DNA of 64,000 nt from Gibbula magus (taxonomy: Eukaryota; Mollusca; Gastropoda; Trochida; Trochidae): assembly GCA_936450465.1 (NCBI GenBank), contig OW388291.1, positions 83,961,436-84,025,435 of the forward strand, written 5' to 3'. This document shows positions 10,601-21,700 of the stretch, piece by piece. The translations under genes and the position numbers were made by a program. The notes under the pieces were generated by a model that saw only the letters and a list, made by a program, of their open reading frames with translations, had not been told where the DNA came from and searched no databases. Numbering within the stretch: position 1 is the stretch's first letter; every line of letters begins with the position of its first letter.

Positions 10601-13600
10601 GCACTACAAAGAGGTGCTCCTTGTCGTGTGACATGCTTCAGACAGAGTAATTTGAAATATTTGCCACATTTACTTAAAAAAGTTTGAGGTTTAAGAAACT
10701 TTTTGACGTATGCGGATTCTGTGAGGTCACCTTATGGTATCTTTACAGCAAATCAGGGAAGAATTCCCAACAGGCACCAAAAGCTAGTTATTGGAATGTT
10801 AGAATTTGGTATCAGAAATACTGTTAAAAACAAGTTGGTGTCACTCTTTAACTGTTTGACTTCATCTGTATTTACATTCCCTTTTGTACTCCTGTAGGTG
10901 ATGTACATGAACTGTATTCATCCAAAGAACCTATAGATGGAAAAGTTCCCAAGTTCCTGAATGACCTTGACATTGGAAGTGACGGAACTATTTACATGAG
11001 TGATTCTAGCACGGTGTGGGGACGCCGAGAGAATCGGTACTGCATACTGGAGGGAGAGGCCACCGGACGGTGAGTCAACCAATCAACCATTACTTCAGAC
11101 AATCAGTCATTACTTCAGACAATCAGCCATTACTTCAGACAATCGGTCATTACTTCAGACAATCAGTCATTACTTCAGACAATCAGCCATTACTTCAGAC
11201 AATCAGCTATTACTTCAGACAATCAGTCATTACTTCAGAGAGAACACCTTTTAGTTGTATGAAAATAGTATTTTTCCCGAGGAATAAAATTTGCAAAATA
11301 ATGCATCTACCGGAATACGAACAGGTCCTGTAGATTCCTCGCCACAAGGTCTGAGAATACCCTGTATAGGCGTGTGTTCCGAACCAGTTTAGCGCAGCCA
11401 AAGCCCAGTCAAATAGCTGACCAATCACAACGTAGTTTTTAAACGGTCGCTGTTTTTAAAGCCTTCGGAAAAGACGAAAGGATAGCTGTTTGGAGTTATC
11501 TGCCCCTAGCTTCCCCCACCGAAAGCTTTTGTTGGACATCTTGTGATTGGTTAACTGAATTGCGTCAGAATACGGGAGTCTACAGGCTGTTGACGGTTTT
11601 GCGAGGAAATCTCTGAACGATATGAGTTTGTATCCTGGTAGATGCACTATTTTACAATGTTTATTCCTCGGAAAACCGTTGTCTGTCTTGTGCACGAGTT
11701 ATGGAAGTAGTTTGATCAACACTAATTAATGAACATTCTTGTAGCATCAGTTAATTAACATGGAAGTTTATTTGTATAATTTCACAATTGAACTGTAATC
11801 TTGGCTTACTGAGTGGTGTTTCATGACTAGTACTTACTATTTACTTACTATTGTCCACTATGTAATAAAGTCCGTAGTTGGAATGCACACATAAATGATG
11901 CACAGTTGGTCAGTTGGTTTAAATGTCACAGTGTCTGTTGTATTACCGGTAATCTTCAAATTATTTATATGTTTCTGCAAATCTCCCTGATACAGAGTGA
12001 TGGCATTCAATCCAACCACAAAGGAAATGACAGTTCTGTTCGGTGGACTTGCTTTCTCCAACGGACTTCAGTTATCAAAGGGCGAAGATTTCCTTCTGGT
12101 TACTGAAACTACCAAATCTAGGATATGGCGGTAGGCATTCTATACCTTTTGTTTAAAGTTCCTGGGAGATTTTAAAAATTAAGTATGGACTATAATAATT
12201 CACAAAATTCACAAAAGCAGAATAATTAATTACAGAAGTATAAAAGAATTCTCCTTTTGAATATTTGCATCATCAAGTGGTCATGTTTTCTTTCTATCAG
12301 AACAATACTGTTTTATACAGTCAATACTGTGACTGTTTTATACAGTCAATACTGTGACTGTTTTATACAGTCAATACTGTGACTGTTTTATACAGTCAAT
12401 ACTGTGACTGTTTTATATTATTGCTAGAAATATAAATCCACAGTCAACACATGGAGATTATCCACGATAAAACCAGAGTTGTAATGTTACATGGTTTGAA
12501 GGTATTTGCTTAGTTCATCTGACATGAAAAGGAATGGAGGCCGCTAATCCACGGCCGTAATGAAGGAAAAAATACTTTAAAATTATATGGATCCACTAAA
12601 TGATACTGACGGTAACATTAGTAACCAAAGGGGAAAGGGGGTGTAGCTGTCAAATACAGAGAGAACAAGTTTTCCATCAAAGTGTATATTACGTTTTGGA
12701 ACATGGTTTGATTCCTTCGTCAGACCTCGACATGAAGAGGGCTAACATTTTCCAAACATGTATCAACACAATCTGTTTGTGTGGATAGCTCCATGTTTTG
12801 ATTTACATTTTTATTACCCAAATCCTGTTGGTTCCGCTACTGTATCTATAAGTTGCTTGTTGCCACCAAATCTGATTAAATGTCTTCAGTGTGTTTTCCT
12901 AGATGTAATCGTAGAAGTATGATTGATTGGTGTCGCTCCATGTTAAAAAGTTCATTTGATGTTTCTTCAATCAGCTACTGGCTTAAAGGTAGTAAGCGTG
13001 GTGAGCTGGAAGTATTTGTGGACAACCTGCCTGGTACCCCAGACAACATCAGACGTAACAAGCGTGGCACATTTTGGGTTGGGTTTGCAACAGTACGAAG
13101 AGCTGGCAAATTCTCCATGCTTGATTTTGGTGCTGATAAACCCTGGCTTAGGACTCTTGTGACAAAGGTATTACCATCCTGTCATGTTTATAACCATAAT
13201 GTTAGAAATCATTTGATGGAAAATCAACACTCTGAACTCTTTTGAACAGAGGGAGCTTGTCAACAAGTTCACCTTAGAGTTAGAATATAAATATCAAACT
13301 GAGAAATTGTATCACATTGACTCTATACGATTATCCATCCTCACTCTGAGCATTTTATACTTTTCAAGAGGCACTGGATTTAGAGAGTCATGTGTTCAGA
13401 GATATGTTTGCTAATTGGGATCATAAATTGTGTAGTTGGTAACTCTGTGACCTCTTAATAGGGTGCCACAAAGATAATTTTCCTTAAATATTTTTTCTTT
13501 TTGTCCAAATTATAGTTTCTTGTGTAAGCCAAAAAAAACAAGGAGTGCAATTTTTTTATTGTGTGCATGTTTCCGGCTGTCCTTGGCTCTTCATCGGATG

Positions 13601-13835
13601 ATACTTTCTTAAAATGATATTTCAGCTATTGTCTCAAGAAAGCATCGTGAAGTTAGTCCCCAAGTATGGCCTTATAGTGGAAATCAACAGCCAAGGGGAG
13701 ATAATCAGCAGTCTTCATGACCCAACAGGACGTCGCATACCAGCAGCCAGTGAAGTTGAGGAAGTCAATGGAGTCCTCTATATCGGTTCCTACGCCCTGC
13801 CGTACCTCAGCAAACTGCGCTTGAAAACATATTAA
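7664..13835 (+). CDS. APMAP: APMAP / strictosidine-synthase-like propeller protein, C-terminal six exons
   Basis: Exons 7664-7756, 10258-10374, 10898-11069, 11996-12130, 12975-13167 and 13626-13835 have canonical AG/GT borders and compatible phases. Together they encode 305 residues ending at TAA 13833-13835. The order of motifs follows human adipocyte plasma membrane-associated protein: YTGTLDGKI, CGRPLGMR, VVDAYLGLFKIN, KFLNDLDIGSDGTIYMSDSS, FSNGLQLS, LLVTETTKSRIWRYW, LPGTPDNIRR, FSMLDF, and a C-terminal LHDP...YIGSYALPYLSKL. The Asn of NDL, NGL and DNI match the metal/catalytic-centre positions of the SMP-30/gluconolactonase propeller. APMAP is a type II membrane protein with arylesterase activity. 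The human protein has about 416 residues, so roughly 110 N-terminal residues (membrane anchor and first blade) are absent and should lie further upstream, possibly beyond the transposons or the left edge. Confidence 0.92.
7993..8055 (+). repeat. tRNA-derived SINE head or tRNA pseudogene (tentative)
   Basis: An A-box-like GCTTGAGTGGTT is followed about 28 bases later by a perfect B-box core, GGTTCGAATCC. A CAGG/CCTG stem flanks the T loop, but the loop is one base too long and no full cloverleaf closes. It is best read as a decayed Pol III promoter. Confidence 0.35.
8463..9188. mobile_element. tandem-unit element with ATCCCCCGCCA inverted termini
   Basis: The element begins ATCCCCCGCCA (8465) and ends TGGCGGGGGAT (9175-9185), a short terminal inverted repeat. 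A gtccgtccgtcc/GT-rich tract near the left end is followed by about four units, the first two exactly 169 bases apart (8581 and 8750), later ones shortened. Each contains AAGGGGATAGCTTTTCTCAG, TTTGGTGTGTGGCTT, GATGGAGTTCGAAAA and ATTGCCCTTGTTC. Noncoding, and probably non-autonomous. Confidence 0.8.
9640..9950. repeat. direct ~40-b repeats flanking a 230-b segment
   Basis: Blocks at about 9640-9681 and 9910-9950 share TAATTTGGCT, then CCAATTAGTGCCAAAGGC and AAAAT, with only two or three differences. The segment between them is unrelated and ends GTAATATACGGTAAG. It may be an insertion with a long duplication or part of an older interspersed repeat. Confidence 0.55.
10375..10897. other. APMAP intron
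   Basis: Begins GTGAGT and ends CTGTAG. No repeat or exon recognised. Confidence 0.6.
11087..11241. repeat. 20-b minisatellite, ~7.7 copies
   Basis: Unit TTACTTCAGACAATCAGYCA repeated with single-base variation at the Y position and neighbours. Small reading frames across it are artefacts. Confidence 0.95.
11274..11676. mobile_element. foldback / MITE-like element, ~400 b
   Basis: The left end (TTCCCGAGGAATAAAATTTG, then GCATCTACC) matches the reverse complement of the right end (GGTAGATGCAC...ATTCCTCGGAAA) over about 50 bases. Internal segments are also inverted copies of each other: ACCAATCACAA near 11420 against TTGTGATTGGTT near 11540, and GATTCCTCGC near 11333 against GCGAGGAAATC near 11600. 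The whole element can therefore fold into one long imperfect hairpin. Confidence 0.8.
12131..12974. other. APMAP intron with 25-b repeat array
   Basis: Begins GTAGGC and ends AATCAG. Apart from the array at 12307-12417 I see nothing specific in it. Confidence 0.6.
12307..12417. repeat. 25-b tandem repeat, 4.4 copies
   Basis: Unit ACTGTTTTATACAGTCAATACTGTG starts at 12307, 12332, 12357, 12382 and 12407 (partial), essentially without divergence. Each unit contains two overlapping inverted repeats, ACTGT-N5-ACAGT and ACAGT-N4-ACTGT. Confidence 0.95.
13168..13625. other. last APMAP intron
   Basis: Begins GTATTA and ends TTTCAG. No repeat or exon recognised. Confidence 0.6.
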
Positions 13836-14074
13836 CATTGGGCTTTTTATCACTACAAACTATTGGGTTACCATCAATTGAAACAGTCAGATTGTTTTAT
13901 GACACCCGAATCAGATGTATGTGAGTTATTTTAACCTTTCATTTACAATGAAACTTCTTTGACTCAACTTGTATAATTATAAGCAGTATAATGTCTGAAA
14001 CTCACAAGTTTGCATCGTGATGTTCATGTATGTTCAGGATAATGATACAGTCTAGTACCACCGGTACTAGTTTG

Positions 14075-14080
14075 AATAAA
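14075..14080 (+). terminator. candidate APMAP polyadenylation signal
   Basis: AATAAA lies 240 bases after the APMAP stop codon, a reasonable 3' UTR length. Confidence 0.6.
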
Positions 14081-14786
14081 GACTAGAAATGAATACTTAA
14101 AGATCTGATGAAATGCATTTTTCTCAAGAATGACAGATGAGTACCTTTACGTATATTGTATATCGGAATCAATTGAACATAAAATCGAGACAATATACAC
14201 TTGCAATTGATAATTAGGATGAATATAATTCACCCATTTTAACAGTACAATTAGTCTGGCGATTCATCTTGAAAATGCTCACTGAGGCGTGACTGTGTTA
14301 AGCGACAGATGGGGCCGGCTACTCCGCCGAGTCTCGTTAATTAATTAGTGTAGATTATCACTGCCGCTAAAGGAATTTATGAGGTGTATTACATCAACAT
14401 GTTTATGTAATAATTGTGTAATTGTCATCTGCGGAATTACCTAGTTTGATGTCTAAACATTCGATATATGGGAAATTTAAGTTGGTTTATTGAAGATTTC
14501 TTTGTGAAATTAACAATCAAAATGTTGCGAAATTACGTTGAATTATGACTATCGCCGAAAATCAGATTCCTCCAGATACGTCACAGAAGTCATCCCTTCA
14601 CGGGCCAAACCCCCGCAGACTTTCATTCTGGTCGCCGGGGCTAAATTAGGCGTTTTTTTTAAAAGCCATATATAAGTAATTTATGGACCGATTTCAGAAA
14701 TTTAAAATCGAGCAATTGTCAAATTGACATCCAATTTTAATGAATCCGATTTGGACCATATTTCATTGCATCTATCCTTTAAAGTT

Positions 14787-15002
14787 AATCAAAGTATAAA
14801 CTTCAGTGGGTGTTACACAGAAATATGTCCAGTTGGTGCTAAATAGGATACCCTCTATGCTCTAAAACAAATCATGGTTCATAATTGAGTCATCAATCAA
14901 AGTATAAACTGCCGTGGGTGTTACACAGAAATATGTCCAGTTGGTGCTAAATAGGATACCCTCTATGCTCTAAAACAAATCATGGTTCATAATTGAGTCA
15001 TG
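14787..15002. repeat. 108-b tandem duplication
   Basis: Two head-to-tail copies, starting AATCAAAGTATAAAC at 14787 and 14895, differ at only a few bases, so the duplication is recent. Confidence 0.95.
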
Positions 15003-15274
15003 ACACTTATGTAAAATATTTGTTGAGTAAAAATTAAAATAAAACTTTTTTTATATTGTTTTTTTTACAATAAACAAGTTAACATATATATAGTTCATCA
15101 ACCAAACTTTTGAGACTGCATTTTCTGCAAATATCTTACTCATTTTTCAGTCATGTCAAATTCTTTTTATGGGCATATTGATTATTTAATTTGACGTAAC
15201 AGAACTAAATTTTGACATTGATTTTGACATAGCTTAATTAAAAAGTTTTCTATATAACTATCATTATATTTTTA

Positions 15275-16142
15275 GCTCATCAGGCCTGAAAGGCCCGATG
15301 GGCTTATGGCATGGCATGGTGTCCGGCGTCCGTCCATCCGTCCATCCGTAAACTTTTCGCTTTTTCGACTTCTTCTCCAGAACCAATGATCTCACAGAGC
15401 TGAAATTTTATGAGCAGACTCCTTGGCCAATGGGGATTCTAAATTGTAGATTTCGTGACCCCATGACCCCAAATGGGGTCACAGGGGTCACATCCTTAAA
15501 AACCTATTTTCATCTTCTTCTTCAGTTCCAAAAGGTCTAGAGAGCTGAAAAGTTGTGTGCAGACTCCTTGGCCAATGGGGATTCTAAATTGCAGATTTCG
15601 TGACCCCATGACCCCAAATGGGGTCACATGGGTCACATCCTTAAACACCTATTTTCAACTTCGACTTCAGTTCCAAAAGGTCTAGAGAGCTGAAAAGTTG
15701 TGTGCAGACTCCTTGGCCAATGGGGATTCTAAATTGTAGATTTCGTGACCCCATGACCCCCTATTTTCAACTTCTTCTTCAGCTCCAAAAGGTCTAGAGA
15801 GCTGAAAAGTTGTGTGCAGACTCCTTGGCCAATGGGGATTCTAAATTGTAGATTTCGTGACCCCGTGACCCCAAATGGGGTCACCAGGGTCACATCCTTA
15901 AAAACTTATTTTCATCTTCTTCTCCTGTTCTAAAAGATCTAGAGAGCTGAAAAGTTGTGTGCAGACTCCTTGACCAATGGGGATTCTAAATTGTAGATTA
16001 TGTGACACCGTGACCCCAAATGGTCATCATCTAAGAACCTATCTTTTGCTTGTAAACAATAACTTAAATAACTTAAATATTCAACTTTAGATAGTAAATC
16101 AATGAAATCCTGATGAGCTACAGAGCCCATGGCTCTATTTTT
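15275..16142 (+). mobile_element. AGCTCATCAGG-type repeat element with five internal ~145-b units
   Basis: The left end AGCTCATCAGG (15275) and right-end CCTGATGAGCT (~16110-16120) are inverted copies. The right end is followed by a hairpin, AGAGCC-CAT-GGCTCT, and a T run. The left part carries gtccgtccatccgtccatcc. Internal units start GCAGACTCCTTGG at 15414, 15559, 15704, 15816 and 15961, so periods are 145, 145, 112 (deleted) and 145. Each unit contains palindromic GACCCC...GGGGTCA blocks. Noncoding. Related copies lie at 18246, 52766-55066 and 57213. Confidence 0.85.
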
Positions 16143-18245
16143 GCGTTTGTTTTGGTACTGCACAGGCGGATGTAGATTCAATTCACATAATGTCTAACCT
16201 GTCGTGTAAACTTGCAATGCATGTGCCTGACAGGTACAAGGTCAGGTTTACTGTGCGGTGGGATTTAGCTTGTGAATGGAAGGATCGTCTCAAAATGGAA
16301 ACATCACTAAATTAAACATCTTTAGAGCAATTCACCTTCGAACATAATAACTTTGAGATGTTGCCCAAAATCTACACACATAGAGTAAAACTGACCTCAG
16401 ATCATGCATGTGAATCGCAAGCTTAGACATTACCCCAACTGCTCCTGCTCCCGCACTTGTGATAACCAAAACAAACACAAAAATATAATGATAACTACCG
16501 GGTTATTCTCAGGTTATAGCCCACCCCCAACTTTGCCAGATGTTCCATGGTCATACATTACATAAATCTAAAATAACTCTCCATATGAATTTTTTTTATC
16601 TGAGTTTGGGTCTCTCCTGTCTAAAAGCCCATCCCTCAAGATGTTTGTTTGCCTGGCCCCCCCTGGTCTTATACCCGAGCGACTATGGTATTTAAAGAAC
16701 TTTTTGTTTAAGTTATGAAATTGATGTTAAAATATGTTCCTGTTACGTCAAGAAAAATAAGTAAGATACACATTAAGAATTTAAGACAGGTTTGAAAATA
16801 AGTAAGATATTTAAGAAAAACATTGACAGACTATATGGCGCACGTTGTGCAAAATGGGCTTATGAGTTGCAGCAACTTCCCAATGCAAGGCATTATTCTC
16901 CATCTCCATCACTGGTTGATTGAAGTCTTGCAGTATTTCTTTAAGGTTTCCGTGCTATGAAATTGGAGCCCAATATGCATTTCAGGTGCAGCGATCCACT
17001 ATCTGAAAAGCGAGGGAAATACTGCAAGGCTTAAATGAGTCAGTTATGGAGACTGGCAAGTTATGCCTTGCGTTGGGAAGTTGGAGCTAGAGTAGATGAC
17101 ACTTATTTACTTATTTGCTTTGTGAACAAAAGGTTTTATCAATCTAAACTATTTATTAATCTGTACATTATTCTTGTTACCAGTATCAAAAGACAATTAT
17201 ACAGTAGGTTTTTTTATTATGTGGTTCAAATTGAACACATTAATGTGCCAATTGATACATGCATTTATATAATGATAAAAGCATGATTTATTTCTAAACT
17301 GGATGATGTCAGTAGCATTAATATTTATCCAAGAAGTTATAAAGTAGTTTGTTAAAATTGTTCTCTGAATATTTGTTTGAAACATGTTCATATTGATCAT
17401 TTGTATGTGTGCAAGTCAGAGGAAGATGGTCACTAGGAAAAACAAGGCCAATTGATAATTTCATGTTTGAAATATGTTCTCACTGACAGTTGTTTCCCCT
17501 TGAAGAATTCCTCCTGTGGTATCCAGACCCTTGAACAGCATTCTAGAACTGTAATTGAAGTGTACACATTCTTGGGGTCCAACTTTGTCTTTGATGAACA
17601 CAATGTAGCTTCATATCTATATGAGAGAACACTGCACATGTGATGTTTTGTATAACCAGAGCACAAATTTCCATTGAAGTCATTTTGGCACATTTTAGTG
17701 TATTAAAAATTATTTACCCACTTTATTTGTGAACTTTTCTCAGTACAATAGCAAAAGCCCCTTTCAGCGCTGAAACATTTATGGGTTGTACATAGAACTG
17801 ACATTTCTACAAATGGTATAGTGGGAATGAACCCAGTTGTTGTCTTTCTGATCTAGCTGCAGGTAAAATATTGTACTACCTACCTGTTATTGTGAATTAC
17901 TTTCAAGTAAACTTCTCAGCATGCAAACTTTTAAAATCAACAAAACTATGTTGGTCTTCCAATGGATGGATGTGTGAAGGGTTACATTCCAGGTTCTATC
18001 AGTGCTACTGATAAATTAGGTGGATATTAAATTATTTATTAATCTTTTTCATAATTTATCTTGTCATTTTGTGTATTAATCTTTCAGAAGATATGTTCAT
18101 CAAGAATGTATGTTTGTTTTGTAAATAAATATTGAAAACAATGGTTTTATGCTTCTTTGATAAATTTACTAATAATGAGTGTTATGGCAGTAATTCATAT
18201 ATACCGGTAATATAAAAGCAATCGATTGTATCAGGTTGTTTGAAT

Positions 18246-18500
18246 GTTAAGCTTATCAGACCCAATGGGATTTTAAGGTGTCCAGTGTCCGTCCATTCAT
18301 CAGTTTGTAAACTTGTTGCTTTTTCCACTTCTCCGAAACACTGGCTCTAGAGAGTTTTTCATATTTTGCAGATAGGTCCACAATAGTAAGATTAAGGTCC
18401 CTCAAGTTTTGTCACATCTAGACTTTGCCAGCTGGATATCTAAAGAACTTTTCACTGGATTCTCTTCATTTCTTACAGCAGTTTTCTTCTGGGGTAGGTG
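18246..18500 (+). mobile_element. decayed AGCTCATCAGG-family fragment
   Basis: AGCTTATCAGACCCAATGGG, gtgtccgtccattcatcagt and TTGCTTTTTCCACTTCTCC parallel the left end of the element at 15275 but with many changes. The right boundary is uncertain. Confidence 0.6.
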
Positions 18501-18780
18501 TGAAGAGATAACATTAGATTTTAATGATCTTGACATTATTCTTAAAGTCTCAGCAAAACTTTGAATTTGTCAGCATGTGAATATGCATGTTAAGGTAGTC
18601 AGCGAGATAATTCCTGAAGCATTCACTGAAATCTCTTCACATCTTACACCAATGTTCTTCTGGGGAAGATGCACTGCCTAGTTGATTCAAGTCAATAGAC
18701 ACTGTCGGTGTTTAACACTGCTTCGTTTCCAATCATTCTTGGTTTGAATAAATACAAAAGAAACGAACTAGTTATGTAAA

Positions 18781-21700
18781 TATACACATTTATTTTTCTG
18801 TAAGAGACTTATACAATGTACTTATACATTATTGATACAAAACATAGCTGGAAATATACAATTGATTTGAGGACAGTCGCAAGCCTGCCGGTGAAGCGCA
18901 ACAAGCACACGACTCGAGCAGGCACGGTCACTTCATCGTGTACACGCTCGAGTGACTACCAACGTAAGCAGCAGAACTAGGCTATCATACAATTTGTACA
19001 CTACGGCTTCTGGTTTAACAACAGATCTCTGTGACTATGGTACAAGTTATTAAATTTTAAAAAATCTTACAATCATTGCACACTCGACAGGAGGTCCCTT
19101 TATGTTTGATTCACTTCATCAGCAACAGTCGCATACAAGGCTTTACAAACATTAAACGTAACATGTAGCAGTACTTATTCAGTAACACAATGGCCCTTTA
19201 AAATCAACTAGAAGGCACATATGAAGAGATCTAGTTTGACACTCAACAGCAGAGAAAGCTCCGCTTGTGATGTATCTTGAACATGGACCACTCCACCATA
19301 CAGTGTTGGAGAAGGTCAGTTGATGATAACGGAACAGAGGCGTCCACAGTTAGTTACATAACCATTACAAACATTTCTAATGGAATTAAGTAGATTGATC
19401 TCATGATATTGTATTATTGGCTTTCAAATATCATTTTCACATAACATGTACAGATAGACATTTAACCTTGACTGTCTCTGATTACAACTTAACTGTATAA
19501 AGCGGAAGATGCTTTGGGAAGCCAGCCTCCAGGCCTTTACTCTGACTGGGTTTAATGAGGTACAACTCTGAACACATGATTCTCTGCTTACACCTTGTTC
19601 AACTAGTTCAAATAGTTACTAGTCTCCGTCCCTACTCACTTGAAGCAAGGGCTTAGGAGCGGTAGCGGTTACACATAGCTGTAGCGGCAGATATTAGCAA
19701 TATTTACTTCAAGCATTGTACAGTGATACGAGTGAGAGTGAGAATAAACAGAGAAGTGGGTAAACAATGGAGGAATACTTTCAGGTCTCAGATCAGACAG
19801 TCTGACTGAAGGATTGGTCGTGTGAGTACAAACTTCCAGGCTCGTCACGAAGGGGAAGAACTCTTCCAAGCTCACGCCAACTTTGTGACCAGCCTTTTGT
19901 CAAGGATAACCAATATGAATTTGCATGCATGAGAATCTACAAGCTCCACACAGCTTCACAATCCAGCCCTGATTCACAGGAATACTACAGGGTTAAAGTG
20001 AGCTGTCCAGAGTTCAACAATTCATCACAGTACAGATATACAGATTAGTCAATGAAATCTCGGGAAAAGTGTTCAAATAGAGGATTATTCAACAATCTAA
20101 CCTAGTCAGCAGAGGGCTGATTGACTTCAATTAACAAGAAACTGACACTTGAGATAAGCTTTGTATCGGATAAGACTCCTAGAAGGGAGATAACGGGTCT
20201 GTGGGATATATGTACAGGATATTATGATGTTTATTCCACAGAGGAGGAACACGGGTACCTGAGATAAAGTAAGGTTGGTATGTGGGTCGGTGGGATGATA
20301 CATTATTTATCGATCTAGGCAAGGGCATAGAGACGTGGAGGGTTTGGGCAGGGTAAGGTAAGGTACAGACTCAGTTGCTTGTATAAAGAGCTCTATCATA
20401 GACTGGCTCACACACTGTAAGCATTGTCATTATTGGCTAAGTGTAAGGACAGGTGGATCTGAATTATTTTAATTTCAGTGCTTAAACATATGTAGGCAGC
20501 ATAGTTAAAGATAAGATAAGCTACTTACACTGCTCAAAACTGATATTCCTGCTTTTACAAACTCCTTAGTGAGACAACAACTACTGCAATACTGAGGAGT
20601 TTGAAAAGGAGCAAATGTTATTGAAGTGTTGAAAAATAGATAAATGCATGTGACTTATAAGTGAAATAAAATCGTAACAGTAGTAATTCTGGTGACTTAT
20701 ATGAAAATACATAACTGCAATTAATTTATCCTTGATGAAATCCACAAGATACTTCAGTAGCAAATTCAGTTTTTGTAGAATTCATCTTTTACATATCACA
20801 TAAATGTAGGGCTGGTATAGTGACGTTAAGTTTGTAATCTAAATGTGAATGAGCAAGAAATATGAATGCGTGCTGACATACATACAACACTCTGTTCTAG
20901 GGACACGCACTGTGAGCAAACTAGGGTGAACATCAGTCCATCTCATGTTCAGTGAAGTCTTTATCCTCGGACATCCTGCTCCAAATTGGTATTTCAACCA
21001 ATAAGACTACTTTATGAGTGTATAAGATGGCAAGAGTCATATAGCTCACTAGCTGGCTATGCATCAAAGTTATAGCATGTCAAGATTAGAAAGTTGATGA
21101 TCGCTCATCGGCCTTCTCATCCAGGGACGACAATACTGCTTAATCTAAGTCATGTCATTTTTACTTTTAGCCATTACAAGCCTGTCCCCTCTTATACACT
21201 CGTGCTATTAATCTCACCCATAAAAATACCGAGATGGAGTAGGTCAACCCCTTGAAGGATAAGAGCGACAGCCAAACACAAAATGAACCGACGAAAGAAA
21301 GGAATGAGGAGGAACTATGAGCGTAAGTTTCAATAAATTAAGAAGACAAAGATACTCGGGTGGTGTTTTGGTAAGGAGGATGAAATATTGAATCTATAAG
21401 TAAAAAGATTCTATATTAGCAAAGTTAGCTGAGAGAACACAGTATAAGAAAATGGAACGTGTGTAAAGTCCTTAACAAACGACCTTGCGAAAAGTTGCGA
21501 AAATCTGCGTTTTGGGATCACAATATGAATGTATCAGTTTGGACAACAATACAAAAACAATTTATAGATAGATAATATTTCAACCAAAAATCTAAAATAT
21601 GTTTTTAAACAATTCATATCTGTCCAACACAGTTGGTTTGTCAAGGTCTTCTGGACTGGGGTTGTCTCACAAACGATAGGACTTTATAAGACTAATACAA

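Larger units (their letters stand above)
11070..11995. other. APMAP intron: minisatellite plus foldback element
   Basis: Begins GTGAGT and ends ATACAG. The minisatellite begins within 20 bases of the donor and is followed by the foldback element (11274-11676). The remainder is unremarkable AT-rich sequence. Confidence 0.65.
14081..18780. other. intergenic region between convergent genes
   Basis: No gene is supported. It contains the 108-base tandem duplication (14787-15002), an AGCTCATCAGG-type element (15275-16142), a decayed copy of the same family (18246 to about 18500), and AT-rich sequence with short shadow frames. A plus-strand AATAAA at 18125 ends an AT-rich, repeat-free stretch and could serve an unrecognised noncoding transcript. 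Confidence 0.5.

Noticed and set aside
16850..18140. Possible small gene in the intergenic region
   Set aside because: Only short frames without motifs or matched splice sites; a plus-strand AATAAA at 18125 alone is weak evidence.
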